Positions 56,346 to 64,000 of a stretch of 64,000 nucleotides of DNA are shown in pieces. The stretch's first letter is position 1. Every line of letters begins with the position of its first letter. The notes beneath the pieces were generated by a model that saw only the letters and a list, made by a program, of their open reading frames with translations, was not told where the DNA came from and searched no databases. The position numbers were made by a program, and so were the translations under genes. The stretch is from Tolypeutes matacus (lineage: Eukaryota > Chordata > Mammalia > Cingulata > Chlamyphoridae). Where the stretch lies: assembly GCA_026826555.1 (NCBI GenBank), contig JAKSZT010020697.1, positions 1,771,685-1,835,684 of the forward strand. Direction: 5' to 3'.

Positions 56346-57829
56346 GTAAACAGACCAATATTTAGATGGACTCCTAACTTTTCAATGGGGAAAAAGCTAG
56401 AAATGTGAAGAATAATATCTCAAAAATTATCAAATTGTGAGAGAACTGTTGACCTTCCTTTTTTCCCATTAAAAGGTATCTATTAAGAACTAGAGTGAAA
56501 TAAAGATAGAATCATATAAACAAAAATGAGGTGGCCACAAATGAACCTACACTAAAGAATCATATAAAGGACATTCTTAAAGGAACAAAAGAAAAATGGC
56601 CATGAGAACAGACAGTTGGTGAAGAAAATGCTAGACATATGGATTATAATAAACAGACATTACTTGTACGACACAATATTAATAATTAGCAAGGTTAAAA
56701 ATAACAAGAGGGTAAAAAGAGTAGGCTAAAGAACAATATCATGCCAGTTTGGGGAATGTGTTTATAATTCAGGCAATCATCCATTTAACAATATTTGGTG
56801 ACCACTTTCATATAAGCAGGAATCATTTGATGAACTAAATACACAGATTAAACAAAGCAGCCCCAAATTCCTGTCCCTGTGAAATTTTCATGTTAGAGGA
56901 AGAAGGTAGTCAATAAAAATATGAGCATAAAAATAAATAAATAAAGTCAGATGATAATTTCTAAGGAAAAATATAGAAGAGAAATAAAAGAGCAAGAGCT
57001 GAGGGGCCTTCTTATCCCTTCAAATCTATCCTACAGTAAATATAGTTTTTCTACAAATGTTTATATTATGATAAATAGGAAATCATTCTAGAGGATAATA
57101 TAATTCTTAATTAAACTTATACTTAGGTATCGTGAGTGTAGACATTAAAATTTCAAAAATAAACTAAGCAAGAGAAGGGATAGATAAGGATGAGGGGGTT
57201 ATTTCAACCAATTCAAATGAAATCAAGAAAGGATGGGAAATCTGAGAAATGAGAATGGAGAGAACCCTCCTGCTAAATGTTATGAACTGTCAGACCTGAT
57301 TGCACCCCCAAAAAAGCAAAAAGCAAAAAAAAAAAAAAAAAAGTTATATTTGCTCTTTAGAGAAATATGACTAACAAAGACAGAAAATTGTTAAAAGTAA
57401 GGATATGAAATAAACATTATGAAAATAGAAGTCAATTGTATCTGGTTTATCTACATAATATCAGTCCCAATAGTCTTTACTACAGAAAAAAAATTATTAC
57501 TAAATTTAAAGAAGTTCATAAAATAATGAAAACATGATCAGTTTTTCCAGGAGATTTAATAATTGTATGCACCCTAATCAGATACCTTCAAAATATGTAG
57601 AGCAAAACTGAAAGAACTATAAGGAAAAATTTGACAACTATAACATCATAGAGGGTGATATCCTTTCTTAGTAATTTATAGCAGACCAAAAATCAGTAAG
57701 AATAGAGAAGTTATTAAAGTAAATGAAGTGTATAGTATATCAGATGATAAGGAGAAAAATAAAACTCTCAAAAATGTGGGAGAGTAGGGTGGGAACAGGT
57801 ATCAATTTTAAATAAAGTCCATGTCAAAA
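56346..57829. other. Low-copy sequence with possible ancient repeat
   Basis: No gene seen. The segment 56750-56950 has the wording of a very common mammalian interspersed repeat (a CCCTGTGAAATTTTCATGTTAGAGG-like part), but I cannot name the family. A (CAAAAAG)n/poly(A) run lies at 57310-57341. Confidence 0.4.
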
Positions 57830-57977
57830 CACACTGAAAGTTGTCATTTGAGTAAAGATCACAAAGAGGTGAGGGGATTGTGGTTTCTGTAGGAAAAGCA
57901 TTCCAGGCAGATAAAGCAGGAAATGAAAAACAGCCTGAAGTAGATGTATGACTAGAATGTTGAATCAAGATGGACCA

Positions 57978-58209
57978 AAAGGTGCAGATGTGGCTCGAGT
58001 GGTTGAGTGCCTGCCTCCCACATGGGAGGTCCTGGTTTGGTTCCCAGTGCCTCTTGAAAAAAAAAAAACAAGCAAAAAAAATGAAAAAACCAACTAAAGG
58101 AAGCCAATATGGCTCAAAGGTTGAGTGCTGGTTTCCCACATATGAGGTCCCAGGCTCAATATATGGTCCATGGTACCTCAAAAAATAATAGTAATAAAAT
58201 AAAAATTAA
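57978..58209 (+). mobile_element. tRNA-derived SINE dimer, DAS-like
   Basis: There are two tRNA-like units, 57981-58052 and about 58094-58180, each followed by an A-rich linker or tail. Each has A-box wording (GATGTGGCTCGAGTGGTTGAG; AATATGGCTCAAAGGTTGAG) and a weakened B-box (GGTTTGGTTCCC; GGCTCAATATAT). An 8-bp ATGGACCA flanks the pair (57970-57977 and 58210-58217), so the dimer appears to have inserted as one unit. Confidence 0.75.
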
Positions 58210-58669
58210 ATGGACCAGAGCGGCTGGAGACTGGTACAGAGTGAAGCTGGGGAAAGTGAATTTGAAGACAAAAGGTCAGAGATTTAAGAGATGCCAGGTC
58301 AGGTAGGACCTCTTAATTATTGTAAGGGCAATATTGGAAGTGGATTTGATCTGGTTTAAATTTCAACAGTATCACTCTGATATCTATGCTGTGAATAGAC
58401 TAAAGGAGCCAAAAGAGATACAAGGAGACAAGATGGGAGGCTATTACAATAAGTGAGAAAGCACAGAGTTTCAATAGTAGCAGTAAAATGGATGAGAAAT
58501 GGCTACATTTGGATTTATTCTGAAGTAACACCAAGAAGATTTGAAAGTCTGATGGGTGGTGTTAGAGTCAAACAAGACTCCAAGATTCTTTGGTCTGAGT
58601 AGCTGGAAGGATGAGATTGCCATTTTCTATAAAGGGATGGTTGTGGGAGGATTAGAAGCTCAATTTCAA

Positions 58670-58683
58670 ATATATTATCATTT
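58670..58683. repeat. L1-15 target duplication, left (14 bp)
   Basis: ATATATTATCATTT, identical to 61211-61224. Confidence 0.92.
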
Positions 58684-61210
58684 TTTTAATTTAAAATATA
58701 TATATATATATATATATTAAAAGGTGCTTAGATTACCTAGATATGCCACAGAAATTACAGGGATTCCCATGTTCCCCACCTCCCACACCTCCCACAACAT
58801 CCCACACAAACATTCTTCATCAATGTGGCACATCACCCGTAATGGATATACACATCCTGGGGCCTTGCCACCAAGCACAGACCACAGTTCACATTGTAAA
58901 CCACACTCTCTCCCACACAGTTCTGCATGGTATATGCTGATGTAAAATGGTCTACATCTGTCACCGCAACACCACTCAGGACAACCCCCAAGTCCCGAAA
59001 AAGACCCTGTTTTTCAACTGCCCTTCCCCTCCCTGCCCTGAAAGCATACAGTGGCCACCGGCTCCACCTCACTGTTACAATTTCTTCCATTGCTTGAATC
59101 ACAATATGACTACAACAGAATACCATTAAGTCCACTCTAGTCAATAGCTCTTCCCCCAATCCTGAGGGGACTGGGATGATGATGTCCACTCCACATCCAA
59201 GTGAGAGAGGGCTTATATCCCATGGATACGGTGGATGGGATTATCCTGCCTGCAGGTGCAGGCCCTCTCCATTCCCTGGGATAGCCATTGCCCATCGTCA
59301 TCTCCTCACCAGGTGACTTGGATGAGTCCATCGAACTGTAGGGTAGGAGTTGTAGCTCCACCGAGATTCCAGGCACAGCTGGCACATAGGTAGGCCAGAG
59401 GCTCCAGTCTCTGGAAGTATACCTAAAAACTCCAGCATCACATATAGGTTTGAATAGAAGGGACTGTTGGACCATGTGCAGGGAGGACTTATTTGAGTCC
59501 ACCTCTGTCACTGTCAGGAGCACAGATTCCAAAGTAGACCCCAGTAATAAGGCATCAATCTCTGGGGTTATCCCCCATTATATAGGAACTGGGTGTCTCC
59601 AGAGCCTTCAGGAACCCCTCTGTGTGGGGTGATATCCACTTTGGTGTTCTATGAGATCCTACTGAGGTGTGCATAAGCATTACCTCTGGGATGACCTCCC
59701 GACTCTCTTTGAAGTCTCTTAGCCACATGAACTCATTTCTATTTACCTTTTCCCCCTTTTATTCAAGGTCTTTTTCCAATCGTGTTGCCTGTTGGCACTT
59801 GGTATTAATCCCTCGTTGCCAGGAAGGCTATTCCTTGGGAGTCATGTCCCATGTTGGGGGTAAGGTAATGCATTCATATGCTGTTTGGCTTAGAGAGAGG
59901 CCACATTTGAGGAACAAGGAGGCTCTCAGGTGGCAACCCTTAGGCACCCCATAACAGTAGGCTAAGATTCAATTACAATAGCAAAGACTCATAAGGCTAG
60001 TCATCAATAACAAGAACCCATCAGTGGGCCATCCTCTTTTGCCAGACACTGCCCCTGCCCTCAGGGGACTGTTGCTACTCCCTTGGAGAATGTGGCAGAG
60101 CTCTCCAGGCTGGGAATTAAGATTCCCTCATTTATTGAGTGATTGTCTACCCACCATGACCATGTCCCATTCCTTGATAATTTGAACAATTTTATATATC
60201 TTTCATGTATATTCAGATGAACTTACTCCCATGAATCCCCCATCCCAGACACCCCTCACCAATGCTCCTCTGCATCCCCCATTTTAACCCTTCTGTGATC
60301 TAAACTTTCCTTGCACATGAAGCCCGTATAATAACCAAATAAAATTAATAGGAAAAAGAAATAATAATGATAAGCTTAAATGCAAGAGATAAGTACAAGG
60401 AAAAACAGAAGAAAAAGAAAAAACAACTAAACTAAAAATAAAATATGATTAGCAGATTGGGACATTCAAAAAAATGGGAAAAAAACAAGAGAAAATTCCT
60501 TTTTTAAAAAAATTATTCTTTTTTCCTTTTATCACTGAAAACACACAAACCTACATTGATGAAAGAAGAAATTGATGAACTCAACAGTCCAATTATGGGT
60601 AAAGAGATAGAATCAATCGTCAAAAACCTCCCAACTAAGAAGAGCCCAGGACCAGATGGCTTCACAGCTGAATTCTACCAAACATTCTGGAAAGAGCTAA
60701 CACCAATTCTACTTAAGCTCTTCCAAAAAAATAGAAGTAGAAGGAATATTGCCTAACTCATTCTACAATGCCAACATTACCCTAACACCAAAACTGAACA
60801 AAGATACCACTAGAAAGGAAAACTACAGACCAATTTCTCTAATGAACCTAGGTGCTAAATTCCTCAACAAAATACTTGCTAATCGCATTCAACAACTTAT
60901 CAAAAGGATTGTACACCATGACCAAGTGGGTTTCAACCTGGGTATGCAAGGATGGTTCAATATAAGAAAATCAATCAATGTAATACACCACATAAACAGA
61001 TTGAAAGAAAAAAAAATCACATGATCATCTCTATAGATGCAGAAAAAGCATTTGACAAAATACAGCACTTTTTCCTGATAAAAACACTGCAAAAGATAGG
61101 AATAGAAGGAAACTTTTTGAATATGCTAAAGGGTATATATGAAAAACCCAAAGTCAACATCATCTTCAATGGTGAAATCCTAAAAGCCTTCCGTCTGAGA
61201 TCGGGAACAG
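58684..61210 (-). mobile_element. L1-15: antisense L1 with 5' inversion (twin priming)
   Basis: From the left, an AT-rich 3' end and about 1.85 kb of long-type 3' UTR (minus strand) stop at 60537. At 60538 the orientation switches, and 60538-61210 is ORF2 in plus orientation, from the reverse transcriptase N-terminus to just before the GTRQGC region. The ~2.7 kb between these parts in the L1 is missing. One perfect 14-bp duplication encloses both parts, so they arrived together. It interrupts the old L2. Confidence 0.93.
60538..61210 (+). pseudogene. L1-15 inverted ORF2 segment
   Basis: The frames at 60556-60756, 60749-61024 and 60952-61210 together read the L1 reverse transcriptase N-terminal and palm region: [66 protein letters not shown] and [12 protein letters not shown]. 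Two frame changes (near 60750 and 61010) separate them. The segment ends before the FADD catalytic box. Confidence 0.92.
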
Positions 61211-61224
61211 ATATATTATCATTT
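61211..61224. repeat. L1-15 target duplication, right (14 bp)
   Basis: ATATATTATCATTT, identical to 58670-58683. Confidence 0.92.
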
Positions 61225-61520
61225 ATATGTCAATTAGACATCCAGGGGAGACATCACAGAGGTAGTTGGAAGCATGAGTCTAGAGTTAAGAGTAGAGGGC
61301 TGGAGATTCATGACTATGCAGATGGTTTTTAAAGTCAAGGACTGAAGGAGATCACCAAGGGGTGGGTGTAGATAGAAAAGAAAATAGGTCACTCACAATT
61401 AGAGCTGGGATGCTAAGGAGAAACTAGCAATGGATCCTGAGAAAGAGTCCTCTAACATGCAGAAAGATAAAATGCATCAAATGCAGTTGATAGGTTATAT
61501 AGGATAAGGAATGGATATAG
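61225..61520 (-). pseudogene. L2 ORF2, part 2
   Basis: It continues the L2 reading interrupted at 58683. The segment ATTAGACATCC...GGAGACATC is directly adjacent in L2 to the sequence ending at 58669. On the minus strand the catalytic YADD-type region lies near 61310 but is degraded (CATAGTCATGAATCTCC context). The GDLLQS-like segment is near 61340. It fades out near 61520. Confidence 0.7.
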
Positions 61521-61544
61521 ATGCAAAAATCTCAAGTAACAGCA

Positions 61545-63184
61545 GAGTTTGAAAATAATATCATTTAATGACCAAATTGGGTTTATCATAGGGATACAAG
61601 ACTGATACAGCAATGGAAAATCTACTAATGGGTTTACTACATTAACAGAGTAAAAGAGGAATACTAAAAAATCGTATTAAGGATACAGAAAAAAAAAAAC
61701 ATTTGGTAAGATTTAACATCCATTTATCATAACAATTTCTAGCAAACTTGTAAAAGACTGAACATTTCTCAGTCTAAGTAAAAGTATTCACCAAACAAAC
61801 CACCCAGCAATGATCCTCTGGAATTCACATAGTGGAACTGCCTTTATAAGATAAAAAATAGTCAAGAATATTCACCACTCAACATTTTCTATTAAACACA
61901 TTGGATTTCTGAATGATTTCATTAAGTAAGAATAAAAACTAAGCACTGTTAAGATTGTTGTGGAAGATGTAAAATCTCATTACTAAAGAATGATATAATT
62001 GTCTATATTGAAAATCAAATATACTCTATAGACAAAATATTAGAAATAATAAAATTTAGAAATAAAATTAGATATGAAACCAATCTAAAATTAATTGCAC
62101 CAAAAACAATAAGGAATTGTAATTGGAAGAAAATATATTGTATATTAACAATGATAACATAATATACACATTTTTACCTATGATTACAGCAAGCCAAAAG
62201 TGAGCAAATCATTTGTTGACAAAATTATAAAATTTGATTGAAAGACATTAAAGAAGAACTAAATAAATGGTCATTTAGATCAATGATATACAATGATACT
62301 GTATTGCAAAACTATATATGAAGACATTAATTATCCCTACACTGGCCGATAGCTGGAATGCAACTTCATCAAACTCACAAGAAGTTTTTTTTTTATTCAA
62401 TAAGTTGATTTTAAAATCCACGTGATCGACCAAAGGCCAAGAATAGCCTGGATAATCTTGTCGGGGCCCTGCCCTACCAAATAAATGGATTTATCACAAA
62501 TCTGGAATAAAAAATAAATATTATTGGGAAAATAGGTTATCTATGTAGAAAAATTGAAATTTGACTTCTAAGCTCATAATACATTCACAAATCAGTACCT
62601 AATGGATTGAAGACTTAAATGTAAAAGGTAAAACTTTGAAATACATCTTCATAGCTTCAGAGAAGAGAAATAATGGCTGAACATAAAAGAATATTTCACC
62701 AGATTAAAAAAAATTAATGACTACATTAGCATTAATAACTTTTAGTCATCAAAAGATTCTATTTTAAAAATGAAAATACAAGCCATGAACTTTAGGAAGA
62801 ATTAGAACAAAGATTATAATTTTAAAAGGTCCTTCAGAAAATCAACAAGGAAAAGGCAAACAGATCCACATAAAAATGGCCAAGAGATAGTAACAAGTAT
62901 TACACAGAAGAAAACCAAATTCCTAATAGGTGGGAAAAATAATCCCTCCAAACAGTAATCCAAGAATTGCAAGATAAGACAAAGAAATGCCGTTTACAAT
63001 CACCAGTATGATAAAAATTAAAAATTCTGATAATACCATCTATGTCAAGAATGTGGAGCAATGAGGAGTATGCACTAACGATGAGAACTCAGTGTTACAA
63101 ACATTGGAAAGTACAATTTGCATCATTATGTAAAGCTTATGAGCCTAACCTTATAATTCAAAATATCTTAGGTACACCCTAGAG
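61545..63184 (+). pseudogene. Ancient sense L1 ORF2
   Basis: Starting at the TGACCAAATTGGGTTTATCATAGGGAT-like segment, the sense strand follows the L1 reverse transcriptase core and C-terminal half with heavy decay. The IYEDINYPYTG-like wording is near 62320-62345, and the segment at 62880-62945 resembles the helper region before the Cys-rich tail. It contains no long frame. It resumes at 63503 after a DNA transposon. Confidence 0.65.
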
Positions 63185-63502
63185 CAGTGCCATCCAATAG
63201 AAATTGAATTCAATGCATATATGTGATTTTAAATTTTCCAAGAACCACCTTAAAAATAGATTTTTTTAAAGAGCAAGCTAACAACAAAACAGGTGAAATT
63301 ACTTTTAATAATACATTTTATTTATGCACAAAATAACATTTCAATGTTAGTATAAAAATGTGAATTAGATATTGCATCTATTTTGCACTACATTTTAAAA
63401 GTCTAGTATGCATTTTACACTTATAGCACATCTCAATTTAGACCAGCCACATTTGAAGCGCTCATTAGCCACCTGTGCTAATGAGTGCCATATTGAACAC
63501 TG
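63185..63502. mobile_element. hAT/Charlie-type MER element
   Basis: About 318 bp begin CAGTGCCATCCAATAGAAAT and end ...GCCATATTGAACACTG, giving imperfect terminal inverted repeats. The interior wording (ATATGTGATTTTAAATTTTC; ACACTTATAGCACATCTCAAT; GCCACATTTGAAGCGCTCA) is that of the common non-autonomous Charlie-group elements of mammals. The family name is not asserted. The 8-bp flanks (CCCTAGAG, CAAGTTAA) no longer match. Confidence 0.7.
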
Positions 63503-63770
63503 CAAGTTAAAGAATCACCAGAAACACAAATGTTTATATTCACGGCAGCATTGTTCATAACAGAAAAAGCCTGGAAACAATCCAAACGCCAAATGACATG
63601 AGAATGGTTCTGTTAATTGGAGATTACTCATATAGTGGAATACTACGCAGCAGCAAAGGTGACAAAACAGCAGCCATACACACGAATAAATCTTAGAAAC
63701 AGATATTGAACGAGAAAAGCAAGTCGCACAGGAATATATTGCTTTGAATGTTATGTTGAAGTCCTTCGGC
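63503..63770 (+). pseudogene. Ancient sense L1, ORF2 end
   Basis: The sense strand carries the ORF2 terminal region (TTCACGGCAGCATTGTTCAT; GTGGAATACTACGCAGCAG; a GAATAAATCTTAGAAAC-like part), collinear with 52770-52960 in L1-13 but of an older family. It continues 61545-63184. Confidence 0.65.
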
Positions 63771-64000
63771 TGGTGAAGCGCAAATACCTCCAGCCAACCT
63801 TTGAGAATGCAAAAAAGGACAGCTTTGTTTAGATCAAAAGCCCTGGAGGGGGAGAAGGGAGAGTGAAGGTGGCAAAGGGGCCCTGGTTTACCTAATGGAG
63901 GCTCCTGCGAGGGTCCATGGGAGAGGCGCGGAAGAAGCGCCTATGGGTCGCTGCTCTTTCCTTCCTTGTGACCCAGAGGGCAGGGGCATGGTTTTCCAGT
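63771..64000. other. GC-richer low-copy sequence at window edge
   Basis: G+C rises and a few CpGs appear (GAGAGGCGCGGAAGAAGCGCC near 63921-63942). No repeat is recognised, and no frame long enough to call an exon is present within the window. It could be the edge of a gene-proximal region continuing to the right. Confidence 0.35.

Larger units (their letters stand above)
57830..58683 (-). pseudogene. L2 ORF2 (CR1-type reverse transcriptase), decayed, part 1
   Basis: The minus strand reads as the C-terminal and post-catalytic parts of an L2 LINE reverse transcriptase. The SAWNAFP motif near 57890 is typical of the CR1/L2 ORF2 end, and the segment at 58240-58640 corresponds to the region after the catalytic core. 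It is broken by the SINE dimer at 57978-58209 and split at 58683 by L1-15. Divergence is high, as expected for an element shared across mammals. The identification is from recognised protein wording. Confidence 0.7.

Noticed and set aside
57768..58181. 137-codon minus-strand host gene
   Set aside because: The frame is stitched from a SINE read backwards and the decayed end of an L2 ORF2; the SAWNAFP motif belongs to L2.
1..64000. CRISPR array, tRNA or rRNA genes, bacterial operon
   Set aside because: No regular spacer-repeat array is seen. The only tRNA-like sequences are SINE heads with degraded boxes and A-tails. Coding density and repeats are mammalian.

Overview
This is a stretch of mammalian nuclear DNA with no protein-coding gene that I can recognise. 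Nearly every long open frame is a piece of a retrotransposon. Two tRNA-derived SINEs match the DAS-type (tRNA-Ala-like) SINEs of xenarthrans: a single copy at 31165-31348 and a dimer at 57978-58209. Together with the style of the L1 and LTR families, this makes an armadillo/sloth-type genome the best guess. That is recognition from memory, not a database result.

Layout. 1-4757: two young L1 3' ends in opposite orientation around an older L1 fragment. 4758-13660: mostly low-copy, AT-rich DNA with decayed L1 ends (7400-8480), MER5-like scraps (9056-9380) and a solo LTR with a perfect 5-bp target duplication (9486-9984). 13660-40126: an old antisense L1 (L1-3) split by more than 22 kb of younger insertions. 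These are a full-span antisense L1 (L1-4, 15004-26872), itself carrying a sense L1 (L1-5) and an antisense LTR element, and then a nearly complete antisense L1 (L1-6, 26906 to about 37480), carrying a SINE and a young LTR element (26957-29601). 40127-45120: three further decayed antisense L1 pieces.

45135-55450: a four-deep nest of sense L1s. L1-10 holds L1-12, which holds L1-13, which holds L1-14. L1-11 is a side insertion in L1-10, and a small L1 tail with a possible 3' transduction sits at the outer edge. 55451-56345: an older LTR element with one LTR and a short internal stub. 57830-61520: a decayed L2 reverse-transcriptase ORF (antisense), interrupted by the SINE dimer and by a twin-primed L1 (L1-15) with a 14-bp target duplication. 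61545-63770: an ancient sense L1 split by a hAT/Charlie-type MER element. 63771-64000: GC-richer low-copy sequence of unknown role.

How the parts relate. The L1s supply the machinery (ORF1 RNA-binding protein; ORF2 endonuclease and reverse transcriptase) that would have mobilised the SINEs. The LTR elements have a tRNA-Leu-like primer site and a small gag-like ORF, as in non-autonomous MaLR/ERVL elements. Every L1 copy seen here is broken. The youngest event I can identify is the LTR element at 26957-29601: its two LTRs differ at only a handful of positions, its 5-bp target duplication is intact, and it keeps a 314-codon ORF. I found no host-defence, biosynthetic or other new gene system. The most interesting signals are the nesting record, the LTR element with a repeat-tailed ORF, a lineage of L1s with a roughly 2.5-kb 3' UTR, and two clear records of L1 integration mechanics.
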